In this document: positions 1 through 7,091 of the stretch, piece after piece
Position numbering within the stretch: position 1 is the stretch's first letter
Layout of the letters: each line of letters begins with the position of its first letter
Source of the DNA: Spirochaetaceae bacterium
GTDB lineage: Bacteria > Spirochaetota > Spirochaetia > Treponematales > Breznakiellaceae
Assembly (NCBI GenBank): GCA_031255315.1
Contig: JAIRSS010000085.1
Span: forward strand, 1 to 11,390
DNA: 11,390 bases
Direction of reading: 5' to 3'
The notes under the pieces: generated by a model
Seen by the model: the letters and a program-made list of their open reading frames with translations, nothing else
Databases searched by the model: none
What the model was told of the DNA's origin: nothing
Program-made: the position numbers and the translations under genes

Positions 1-589
1 TTATCCCGTCTGTGGAATACGCCGCCTTGCCGTGTTCGCCCACGGCCACGAACTTGCCGCCGCCGTAGGCTATGCCGTAGATATAGGATAAACTAAATGT
101 GGTGTCATCAACCTTGGTCCATGTCAGGGGAGTGGCGCCATCGCCATCGGAGTCACCCTTGCCGCCGGTGCCGGGGTCATCGCTGCCGGTGCCGTCTTCG
201 AAGAAGTCTTTTATGTCACTCCAGCCTTCCGAAACGGCTTGCCAAAATGTATCCGACAGACCCAGATCAGAGAGATCATTGGGAAAAGTGCCACTCTGCT
301 CCATCTCCTTAAGCTTATCCAATAGCGCTTGGTCTTTTGTATCTTCCGCTATAAAGGAAATCAACATGAGAACACCCATTTTATCTTCTTCGTTAGATGC
401 GTTTTTATAATGGTCAGTGAAGAATTCTTTCGCCTCAGCAGCGGTTAGGGTCTCGGGCAGATTGTCACTGCCGCCGCCGTTGTTGTTGCCGCCTGAGTCA
501 TCCGAGCCAGTGGGGCAACCCGTCAGAATCAATCCGAACGACAGCAGAAGGGCCGCCATTCCCGCAAGAAACAATGTGCTTTTTTTCAT
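1..589 (-). CDS. Partial secreted lipoprotein with a beta-propeller-like repeat (3' end outside window)
   Basis: The reading frame is open from ATG at 589 to the left edge (196 codons, no stop), so only the N-terminal part is seen. A GGAGG ribosome site (595-599) lies 5 nt before the ATG. Residues 1-24 form a lipoprotein signal peptide: Lys-Lys, a hydrophobic core, then the lipobox LTGC with the lipidated Cys at 25. A Gly/Asn/Asp/Ser linker follows, then an acidic, probably helical region (about residues 45-125), then a second Gly/Asp-rich linker containing DSDGDG. From about residue 155 the text reads WTKVDD...YIYGIAYGGGKFVAVGEHGKAAYSTDG, which looks like one unit of the repeats in BNR/Ycf48-like propeller lipoproteins; more units should follow off the edge. 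It is probably anchored in a membrane facing the periplasm or cell surface. Function is unknown; adhesion or substrate binding would be guesses. Confidence 0.85.
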   Translation of the reverse strand, partial: MKKSTLFLAGMAALLLSFGLILTGCPTGSDDSGGNNNGGGSDNLPETLTAAEAKEFFTDHYKNASNEEDKMGVLMLISFIAEDTKDQALLDKLKEMEQSGTFPNDLSDLGLSDTFWQAVSEGWSDIKDFFEDGTGSDDPGTGGKGDSDGDGATPLTWTKVDDTTFSLSYIYGIAYGGGKFVAVGEHGKAAYSTDGI

Positions 590-608
590 AAAAGCCTCCA
601 TAGCGTTT

Positions 609-624
609 TATGCCCGTAGGCATA
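609..624 (-). promoter_or_regulatory. Small hairpin with UACG tetraloop just upstream of the lipoprotein ribosome site
   Basis: On the minus strand TATGCC-TACG-GGCATA forms a 6-bp stem closed by a C(UACG)G loop, a type known to be unusually stable. It ends 10 nt before the GGAGG ribosome site, so it could affect mRNA stability or ribosome access. Structure is read from sequence; function is inferred. Confidence 0.4.
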
Positions 625-746
625 GCTGTGTATAACCGCCCCAGGGCGGATTCTTCCATAAGCCGCAAGCGGCGCGGAATACAGGGGAAAGGAAAAGGCC
701 GGTAAACCCGTATACACCGGCGGTTTTACGAGGGAAATGTATAAAA

Positions 747-786
747 ATAGGGGATAGGGCTGTTATGCGGACAGATCTATCCCCTA
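747..786 (-). terminator. Leftward intrinsic terminator or attenuator in the lipoprotein leader
   Basis: A perfect 10-bp stem (TAGGGGATAG at 748-757 with CTATCCCCTA at 777-786) is capped by an inner 4-bp stem (CTGT 760-763, ACAG 771-774) and a 7-nt loop. Read leftward the stem is followed by TTTTTAT, as in a Rho-independent terminator; read rightward it is followed by A-rich sequence. No complete leftward gene lies upstream of it, while a leftward promoter (937-966) does. It therefore sits inside the lipoprotein mRNA leader, about 158 nt before the start codon, and may act as an attenuator. Confidence 0.6.
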
Positions 787-805
787 AAATAACGCAATAA
801 GCGAA

Positions 806-839
<34 letters not shown>

Positions 840-936
840 CAATAAGCGTGCCAAGCAAAGCGACGCAGCGCAAGAAAGTGAAGCAATTACAATATATGTC
901 TGCGGGAAGGCCGCAAATACGCTCATAGTTGTATTA

Positions 937-966
937 TTTATACCATACAAAGAAAGAAAGTGTAAA
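937..966 (-). promoter_or_regulatory. Promoter for the lipoprotein gene
   Basis: On the minus strand TTTACA (966-961; 5 of 6 to TTGACA) is followed after 18 nt by TATAAA (942-937), with TGG directly before it as an extended -10. The start of transcription would be near 930, giving a leader of about 340 nt. The core GTATGGTATAA is identical to that in the promoter of the DUF4139 gene (4894-4904). Confidence 0.6.
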
Positions 967-1002
967 TGGTCAGGGGGACGTGTCTTCGGAAGGACGGAGG
1001 AG

Positions 1003-1050
1003 TCGCGGCTCTCGTCATTGCGAGCGAAGAGAACTTGTGGGAAGCCGCGG
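1003..1050. repeat. Inverted-repeat element containing CATTGCGAGCGAA
   Basis: CGCGGCT (1004-1010) pairs with AGCCGCG (1043-1049), and within it CTCG (1011-1014) pairs with CGAG (1021-1024). The text CGTCATTGCGAGCGAAG resembles dispersed intergenic repeats that begin this way in several bacterial lineages (recollection, not a search). Only one copy is in the window, so repetition is not shown here. Confidence 0.4.
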
Positions 1051-1149
1051 AACGAACAGTTTGAAGGGCGGCCTTTTCACGGGGGTAAGAAGCGGGGGTT
1101 GTACGGGAGGCGGACGCGGATAATAGAACCATGCTTTGGGGATATACTG

Positions 1150-1155
1150 TATAAT
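1150..1155 (+). promoter_or_regulatory. Possible -10 box for the D-aminoacylase gene
   Basis: A consensus TATAAT lies 156 nt before the start codon. I see no convincing -35 box at 16-19 nt spacing, so the assignment is weak. If used, the leader would contain the perfect 8-bp GC stem at 1194-1201/1228-1235. Confidence 0.3.
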
Positions 1156-1311
1156 AAGAGGATGAACCAGTTTTCGCTGAGGGGGAAAATAAAGAGGCCG
1201 GGCACGGTGAACCGGGACGGCGGAACGCCGGCCTCCCCGACATCGCAGACCACGAACGGCGCGCTCAACTGCGGCGCCAATACCTTCACTTTCTGAATAT
1301 AAGGATACCGA

Positions 1312-2895
1312 ATGACCAAAATAATAAACGCTTTTATCGTTGACGGGACCGGGAAGCCCGGTTACCCCGGAGATGTACTTATCGACGGCGGCGTGATTGC
1401 CGCTGTGGGAACGGTTAACGCCGGCGCGGATGAGACGATTGACGCCGGGGGAAAGACCCTGTGCCCTGGTTTCATCGACATACACCGGCACTGCGACGCG
1501 GCGCTCTTTTCGGGCGGGGCGGAGAAGGCGGGGGCAATTGAGCTGCTCCAGGGGATTACAACCTGTTTTGCCGGGAATTGCGGCATGGCGCCGGTACCGA
1601 ACAGGCCGGAAACACGGGCGCAGCTCCAAAATTACGTGGCGCCCTGTCTTGGTTCCTTTGAAAACGAAACCTTTTCGAGCCACCAGGAGTACGCCGGACG
1701 CCTTAAATCCGTTCCGCTTCCCTTCAATATGGGGTTTTTTGCCGGTATGGGGGCGATTCGCATTGCGGCTAAAGGTTTTGAGGGAACGCCCTACACCCAA
1801 GCGGAGATGGAGAAGGCTCAGGCGCTTTTCCGCGAGGCGCTGGACGCCGGGGCGAGGGGGCTTTCAATCGGCCTTATGTATGTGCCGGAGGCATACTGCA
1901 CCCCGGACGAGATCGCCGCCCTGGCGCGGGTAATGAAGGGGCGGGGTATACTCTGCACCCACATGCGCTGGGAGACGGAGCGTCTTCCCGACGCCGTGTC
2001 CGAGGTGATCGCTGTGGCGAAGCAGGCCGAAGTCCCGCTGGAGATCAGCCACTTCAAGGCCGCGGGCGTTAGGGCGTGGGGCGGGGCGCTGGCCCGGGCC
2101 ATAGATATAATTGAAAAGGAGCGCTCCGGCGGCATGGACATAACCTGCGACTTCTACCCCTACGACTGCGGTTCCTCAACCATGATGCAAATGCTGCCGC
2201 CCGGTTTCCTCGCGGCGGGAATAGACCAGGCCCTTGCCGGCCTCAACAAGCCGCAAAACATTGAACGCCTGCGAAGCCTTCTTGAATCGGGGGAGCCTGG
2301 CTGGGACAACCTCTCAAAGACGATAGGCTGGGACCGTACGATTATTAGTTCGGTAACGCTCACGGAGAACCGCGTTTTTCTTGGCAAAACAGTGAGCGAG
2401 GCCGCTCGTGAGGCCCGCGCCGCAGACGAGGCCGAATTTGTCGCCCGGCTCATGTACGCGGAGCGGGGCAAAGTCGGAATCATCAACCGGAGCATGACCC
2501 AGACGGACATTGACGCCATTGCCCGGCTTCCCTATTCCATCCTCATAAGCGACGCTCTTTACGGCGATATGCGCGGCCCTCACCCGCGGCTTACGGGCGC
2601 GTTCCCCCATTTCCTCCGGGATTTCGTTTTTGACCGCCCGGTGCTGCCCCTGGAAACCGCAGTCCGCAAGATGAGCGCCGCCCCCGCCGCCCGCCTTGGC
2701 CTTTTCCGCCGGGGTGTAATCGCCCCCGGCATGCGCGCCGATCTCCTCGTCTTTGATAACAACGCCTTCCGCGATGAGGCGACGTATCTTGAGCCTATGA
2801 AAATGGCGGCGGGCCTTAGCCTGGCCTTTGTGAACGGAGTTACGGCAGTGGAGAACGCCGCGCTGACCGGCGCCAGCGCGGGGCGTGTAGTGTAA
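1312..2895 (+). CDS. N-acyl-D-amino-acid deacylase (D-aminoacylase family amidohydrolase)
   Basis: A 527-residue cytosolic metal-dependent hydrolase expected to remove the acyl group from N-acyl-D-amino acids, releasing the D-amino acid. The N-terminal strands (1-50) are typical of amidohydrolases, and the TIM barrel begins at PGFIDIHRH. Metal-site residues fit the known D-aminoacylase pattern: His58 and His60 (HRH), Cys90 in GITTCFAGNCG, His217 in THMRWE, His247 in ISHFK, and Asp414 in ILISDALYGDMRG, followed by the family signature HPRLTGAFPHFL. The small beta domain closes with GVIAPGMRADLLVFD. The start is supported by AAGGA about 6 nt upstream. It is a single-gene unit ending in an intrinsic terminator. 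Substrates might be peptidoglycan-derived or dietary D-amino acid conjugates; dihydroorotase/hydantoinase-like relatives are less likely because of Cys90. No signal peptide. Confidence 0.9.
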   Translation: MTKIINAFIVDGTGKPGYPGDVLIDGGVIAAVGTVNAGADETIDAGGKTLCPGFIDIHRHCDAALFSGGAEKAGAIELLQGITTCFAGNCGMAPVPNRPETRAQLQNYVAPCLGSFENETFSSHQEYAGRLKSVPLPFNMGFFAGMGAIRIAAKGFEGTPYTQAEMEKAQALFREALDAGARGLSIGLMYVPEAYCTPDEIAALARVMKGRGILCTHMRWETERLPDAVSEVIAVAKQAEVPLEISHFKAAGVRAWGGALARAIDIIEKERSGGMDITCDFYPYDCGSSTMMQMLPPGFLAAGIDQALAGLNKPQNIERLRSLLESGEPGWDNLSKTIGWDRTIISSVTLTENRVFLGKTVSEAAREARAADEAEFVARLMYAERGKVGIINRSMTQTDIDAIARLPYSILISDALYGDMRGPHPRLTGAFPHFLRDFVFDRPVLPLETAVRKMSAAPAARLGLFRRGVIAPGMRADLLVFDNNAFRDEATYLEPMKMAAGLSLAFVNGVTAVENAALTGASAGRVV

Positions 2896-2911
2896 GCCCC
2901 GTGCGTTTTTT
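2876..2911 (+). terminator. Rho-independent terminator of the D-aminoacylase gene
   Basis: A 9-bp GC-rich stem (2876-2884 with 2896-2904, one G-U pair) has an 11-nt loop that contains the stop codon TAA, and is followed after one G by six T (2906-2911). Orientation fits the plus strand only; read leftward towards the end of nadE there is no T-run after the stem. Confidence 0.8.
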
Positions 2912-2938
2912 CATGCCCGGTGGTTATCCTGCCGCCTG

Positions 2939-4693
2939 CTAAACCTCGTAGATATGCCGCGCTATGGGCATTCTGCGGCCCATCCCAAAAGCGCGGGGAG
3001 AAACCTTAAGAACCGGCGGCGCTTGGCGGCGTTTGAATTCCGCCTGGGCGACCGTGCGGATGACGCGGCCCGCAAGCCCGGCGTCCCAGCCCCGCGCCGT
3101 GATTTCGTCTATAGACAGATTTTCAAACAAATAGAGTTTGAGAATTTCGTCAAGGACCTCGTAGGGGGGAAGGCTGTCCTGATCCGTTTGGTTGGGCCGG
3201 AGTTCAGCCGATGGCGGCTTGCGGATGACCGCCTCCGGGATAAGGTCTTTGCCGGATGCGGCGCGGGACTTTTCGTTGATCCGGCGGCACAGGGCGAAAA
3301 CCTCCGTCTTAAACAGATCGCCTATGGGGGCGAGGGAACCAGCCATGTCGCCGTACAGGGTGCAATACCCCATAGCAAGCTCGCTCTTGTTGCCCGTGGT
3401 CAGCAGCATGGACCCAAACTTGTTGGAGTACGCCATAAGCAGGGTTCCCCGGATGCGGGCCTGAAGGTTTTCCTCCGCGCTGTCAAAGGGGCGGCCCTGA
3501 AAAACATCCGTTAGGGCGGTAAGGAAGCTGGCATATACCGGCTCTATGGGCAGAGTCGTATAGGAACAACCGAGATTGCGGGCCAGCTCCGCGGCGTCAT
3601 CCCTGGAACCTTGGGAGGAAAACCGGGAAGGCATACTGAACCCGGCAACCTTGCCGCCGCCCAGGGCTTTTACCGCCAAATACGCCGCTAAGGACGAGTC
3701 TATGCCGCCGGAAAGCCCCAGGTGGGCCCGGCTGAATCCGCACTTCTCCATGTATTCCCGAATACCCAGGACCAGGGCGTCTTCCAGGGCGTCCAATTCG
3801 CGGCGGGACAGGCCAACCGCGAAGGGGTCCGGGTCTTCCCGCTTTTCATCAGACGGCTCCGCCCGCAGGCGGCGGGAGGAATCCTTCGGTTCTGGGGCGC
3901 GGGAATCCCAAACAACCAGGTCTTCCTCAAAGTCCCGTGCGACGCATTCAATCCTTCCCGCCGGTCCGCTCCGGTCCGCCTGGATGCGGGGAGGGCGTAC
4001 TATAAAAGACCGCCCGTCGAAGATGATGGAATCGTTAGCGCCAACGGCGTTGATATAGGCGATAGGGATGTCCCCCCGTGCGGAAAGCCGTTCCGCCAGC
4101 TCACAGCGGACCTGGAATTTCCCCGCGTAATAGGGGGATGCGGAAGGAACGCAGAGCAGGCTGATCCCCTGGTCCAGGAGGAGCCGAACCGGGTCTCTGA
4201 CGTACCGGGCCCCGGGAATCGCGGTTTCCCGCCACACATCCTCGCAGATCGCCACGCCTATCCGTTCTCCGTTCCATTCAAAGACGTTCCATTCCTGGGC
4301 GCTCTCAAAATTCCGGGCCTCGTCAAACACATCGTAGGTAGGGAGCAGGGTTTTGATCTGCTCAAAGGCGAGTTTTCCATTGAGGATGATACCGTATTCA
4401 TTCACCAGGGCCTTGCCGCCGGAATAGGGGGTTCTGCCCACAAAGCCTATTCCTACCGCTATGCCGCGGGGCAGTTCCCGCTGGAGGATACGGACGGCCC
4501 GGATATTAGCCTCAACGAACCGGTCCTGGTCCAGGAGGTCCATCGGCGGATACCCGCAAACCGCCAGTTCAGGAAAAAGCGCCGCATTGGCCTGATGTTC
4601 CCTCGCGGCCCGGCGGCTAAAGGTAAGGATTTTTTCCATGTTGCCGGAAAAATCACCGATTGTTGAATTGATTTGAGCAAGAGCGATTCGCAT
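2939..4693 (-). CDS. nadE: Glutamine-dependent NAD+ synthetase
   Basis: A 584-residue two-domain enzyme for the last step of NAD+ synthesis: ATP-dependent amidation of deamido-NAD+ with ammonia taken from glutamine. The N-terminal nitrilase-like glutaminase domain (about 1-250) shows the catalytic triad Glu42 (FPELAVCG), Lys114 (EQIKTLLP) and Cys150 (VAICEDVW). A charged linker follows. The synthetase domain has the PP-loop SGGIDSS at 328-334 and the conserved TTGNKSE and YGDMAG segments. I start at ATG 4693 because MRIALAQINSTIGDF is the family N-terminus. The frame is also open to a TTG at 4732, but those bases are better read as a -35 box. No Shine-Dalgarno sequence precedes the ATG, in keeping with a leaderless mRNA. 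It is divergent from the DUF4139 gene and forms a single-gene unit. Confidence 0.93.
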   Translation of the reverse strand: MRIALAQINSTIGDFSGNMEKILTFSRRAAREHQANAALFPELAVCGYPPMDLLDQDRFVEANIRAVRILQRELPRGIAVGIGFVGRTPYSGGKALVNEYGIILNGKLAFEQIKTLLPTYDVFDEARNFESAQEWNVFEWNGERIGVAICEDVWRETAIPGARYVRDPVRLLLDQGISLLCVPSASPYYAGKFQVRCELAERLSARGDIPIAYINAVGANDSIIFDGRSFIVRPPRIQADRSGPAGRIECVARDFEEDLVVWDSRAPEPKDSSRRLRAEPSDEKREDPDPFAVGLSRRELDALEDALVLGIREYMEKCGFSRAHLGLSGGIDSSLAAYLAVKALGGGKVAGFSMPSRFSSQGSRDDAAELARNLGCSYTTLPIEPVYASFLTALTDVFQGRPFDSAEENLQARIRGTLLMAYSNKFGSMLLTTGNKSELAMGYCTLYGDMAGSLAPIGDLFKTEVFALCRRINEKSRAASGKDLIPEAVIRKPPSAELRPNQTDQDSLPPYEVLDEILKLYLFENLSIDEITARGWDAGLAGRVIRTVAQAEFKRRQAPPVLKVSPRAFGMGRRMPIARHIYEV

Positions 4694-4703
4694 AATGAAC
4701 TGA

Positions 4704-4732
4704 ATCTTACTATGAAGGGCGGGGTACGTCAA
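4704..4732 (-). promoter_or_regulatory. Promoter of nadE, placed for a leaderless transcript
   Basis: On the minus strand TTGACG (4732-4727) and TAAGAT (4709-4704) are separated by exactly 17 nt. The -10 box ends 10 nt before the nadE ATG (4693), so transcription would start within a few nt of the start codon. This fits the absence of a ribosome site. Confidence 0.6.
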
Positions 4733-4893
4733 ATTCTTCCCGGGCTTCCCGGTTTAAAAACATGCGAAGTTTTCTAGCAGCCTGTTGCGGGCATTTGGTC
4801 CGCCGGAGTTTGCAGGGTAAAAAATCTTCTGATTGGCGATTTTGGGGGATTAAGCGCGAAGCGCAACAAACTTCTAGTAAATTTTTTTATTCC

Positions 4894-4905
4894 GTATGGT
4901 ATAAT
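4894..4905 (+). promoter_or_regulatory. Extended -10 promoter of the DUF4139 gene
   Basis: TGG-TATAAT (4897-4905) is a consensus -10 with the TGN extension, 33 nt before the chosen start codon. No good -35 is visible, which the extension can offset. The upstream stretch 4881-4888 is T-rich. Confidence 0.65.
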
Positions 4906-4938
4906 CGAATACACGAAACAGATGCAAGGAGCATTCTT

Positions 4939-7029
4939 ATGATAAGGCGTTTTTGTATGATGATGATTCTCGCGGCGATCCCGGCGTATACCGTCGTGGT
5001 TGCCCAGGCTGTGCGGGAATCCGTTCCGGCCCAGGCTCCGGGTGGAGACGCCCCGTCCCCCGTTGCGGAGGCCGCCGGGACCCTTCCCCTCAGACGGTTA
5101 TCCTTATTTTCCTCTGGAGTGGGATACTTTGAACATCACGGAACGCTGGACGGTCCGGCGGGGATCACCCTCCCTTTTCCGGTAGGAGCGGTAAACGACG
5201 TGTTAAAATCCCTGGTGATAACCGATCCCGCCTCCTCTTCCCCCCAGGTAAGTTACCCCGCGTCGGATACCCTGTTTCGCACCCTGGGAAGCCTCAAAAT
5301 CGATCTGTCGGGGAATCCGGGTATCACCGGCATACTGGAGAGCCTTAGAGGGGAGGAACTGGAAATATCCGCCCCATACCCCATAAAGGGCCGTATTGTC
5401 GCCGTGGAAACCCGTCTGACGCCGCCTGACTCCAGAACCAGCCTACCCGCCGAAACAGAGACCTATCTCTCCTTGGCGGCCCCCCAGGGAATACGGGTCA
5501 TCAATATTAAAGACATAGATTTCTACTCCTTCACCAATCCGGCGCTCACCGCCGACCTTGACCGGGCGCTGGACCTCCTGATGGAAAGCCGGAACAACGG
5601 AAGCCGGAATCTTACGATCCGGTTGAACGGAAACGGGAGCCGAACCGTTTCCCTAAGCTACGTGATCCCCCAGGCGGTATGGAAAGTCTCGTACCGTCTG
5701 GATCTTTCAGCCGGAGAGCCGCTGTTCCAGGGCTGGGCCATAATTGATAACGACAGTGATACCGACTGGAACGGCGTTGAACTTTCCCTGACCGCGGGCC
5801 GTCCGGTCTCGTTTGTGCAGGACCTCTATTCCCCCTACCGCCTGAGCCGTCCGGTCCTGCCCTTGTCCATAGCGGGAACGGCGGAAGCCCGTACCTATGA
5901 ATCAGGGGTCCGTTACTCCGCCGCCGCTGCCGACGTTATGGAAATTGAACCGTCCGCAGCCCGTTTAGCGGCGGAAAGAGACGCGGACGGCGCCTACGCC
6001 CCTTCCCCCGCCCGGCCTAAGACTAATCTAACGGGGGGCCTGGTAGATACCGCCTACGCCGCCGCTGTGGGCGGTCTTTTTGAGTTTACTCTGAAAAGCC
6101 CCGTAACCCTTGCCCGCGGCCAGAGCGCCATGCTTCCCTTGGTAGAAGGTGCCGTCGCCGCGGTAAAAACACTGGTTTTCTCCGGGGAGCGGGCTGGGCT
6201 GCGTGGGACCATCAACCCGGCGGCGGGCGTTGAGCTTACCAATACTACGGGGATGGATTTGCCCGCAGGCCCGGTTACGGTATATGACGGGGGAACCTAC
6301 GCCGGCGACGCCCTCATTGAGTTTTTTCCTGAAGGAGAGAAACGGCTCATTTCGTATGGGGAAGACCTGGCGGTCACAGGCGGCGTGAGCGCTTCTTTCT
6401 CCCGGGCGGTTAGCGCCGTAACCCTGAGCGGGGGGATCATGACGGTGAACCGGAAGCAGATATATGAGTGGGCGTATACCCTGCGGAACGCCTCAAGCGA
6501 AGCCAAACGGATTGTGGTGGAACATCCGGCCACCGCCGACGCGGTTCTTGCGGAACCGGCCCAGGCGGATGAGAAGACCACCTCCCTCTACCGCTTTATC
6601 CGTGAGATTCCGGCTCGGGGGGAACTCACGGTTACGGTCCGGGAAGAAACGCCGGTAACCGAACAAATGCGCCTCGCCCAGTTCCGCCCGGAAACCTTCG
6701 CCGCCTACATCGCGGACGGAGAAATCCCGGAAAACATACGGACAGCCCTGAGGGGGGCGGTAGAACTCAAGGGTAATGCCGACAAAGCCGCGGCCGCTCT
6801 TGGGGAGCTCGAAGCCCGAAGGGCCCGGCTTACCGCCGATCAGGACCGGGTCAGGCGCAACCTGGAGGCGGCGGGGAACCAGACCCCCCAAGGGCAGGAA
6901 TATCTTCGCCGGCTTGCCGGCCTTGACGCCGAGATCGACGATCTGGCTTCTCTTGAGGAAGAAGCGGGGAAAGCCGCCCAAACCGCCCAAGCCGCCTACG
7001 AAGACTATCTTATCAACATGGAACTCTAG
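4939..7029 (+). CDS. Exported DUF4139-family protein with C-terminal coiled coil
   Basis: A 696-residue protein. I use ATG 4939 because AAGGAG (4926-4931) lies 7 nt upstream and because residues 1-24 then form a signal peptide (Arg-Arg, hydrophobic core, AQA cleavage site). An in-frame ATG at 4762 would put about 59 charged residues in front of it and lies upstream of the promoter. After a Pro/Ala-rich stretch, the domain opens with SSGVGYFEHHG (58-68) and continues through SYVIPQAVWKVSYRLDL (Trp248) and WAIIDNDSDTDWNGVELSL, the most typical part of DUF4139 proteins. A long beta-rich middle follows. Residues about 608-690 are rich in Ala, Glu, Arg and Leu and look like a coiled coil; in many relatives the coiled coil is nearer the N-terminus. 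Probably periplasmic or cell-envelope. Function unknown; the family also contains proteins annotated as mucoidy inhibitor MuiA. Confidence 0.85.
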   Translation: MIRRFCMMMILAAIPAYTVVVAQAVRESVPAQAPGGDAPSPVAEAAGTLPLRRLSLFSSGVGYFEHHGTLDGPAGITLPFPVGAVNDVLKSLVITDPASSSPQVSYPASDTLFRTLGSLKIDLSGNPGITGILESLRGEELEISAPYPIKGRIVAVETRLTPPDSRTSLPAETETYLSLAAPQGIRVINIKDIDFYSFTNPALTADLDRALDLLMESRNNGSRNLTIRLNGNGSRTVSLSYVIPQAVWKVSYRLDLSAGEPLFQGWAIIDNDSDTDWNGVELSLTAGRPVSFVQDLYSPYRLSRPVLPLSIAGTAEARTYESGVRYSAAAADVMEIEPSAARLAAERDADGAYAPSPARPKTNLTGGLVDTAYAAAVGGLFEFTLKSPVTLARGQSAMLPLVEGAVAAVKTLVFSGERAGLRGTINPAAGVELTNTTGMDLPAGPVTVYDGGTYAGDALIEFFPEGEKRLISYGEDLAVTGGVSASFSRAVSAVTLSGGIMTVNRKQIYEWAYTLRNASSEAKRIVVEHPATADAVLAEPAQADEKTTSLYRFIREIPARGELTVTVREETPVTEQMRLAQFRPETFAAYIADGEIPENIRTALRGAVELKGNADKAAAALGELEARRARLTADQDRVRRNLEAAGNQTPQGQEYLRRLAGLDAEIDDLASLEEEAGKAAQTAQAAYEDYLINMEL

Positions 7030-7091
7030 TATCGTGAGGTCAAGTTTGGCCCTCCATTCGGGGGGCGGGCCTTGGGAACCGGTAGAAAACG

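Noticed and set aside
1015..1800. 261-codon open frame antisense to the D-aminoacylase start
   Set aside because: GC-rich coding DNA often leaves the opposite strand open; the peptide is Arg/Pro-rich with no recognisable motif and no ribosome site that I can support.
3722..4666. 314-codon open frame antisense to nadE
   Set aside because: Lies wholly opposite a gene with full catalytic motifs; the composition is that of a shadow frame.
4694..4732. TTG start for nadE at 4732
   Set aside because: The 13 extra residues are not family-like and the TTGACG there forms a -35 box with ideal spacing to TAAGAT.
4762..4938. Upstream in-frame start extending the DUF4139 protein by 59 residues
   Set aside because: It lies upstream of the extended -10 promoter, has no ribosome site, and would bury the signal peptide; ATG 4939 has AAGGAG at good spacing.
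7040..7091. Hairpin GGCCC...GGGCC between the convergent DUF4139 and comM ends, as a terminator
   Set aside because: Stem is short with mismatches and no T-run follows on either strand.
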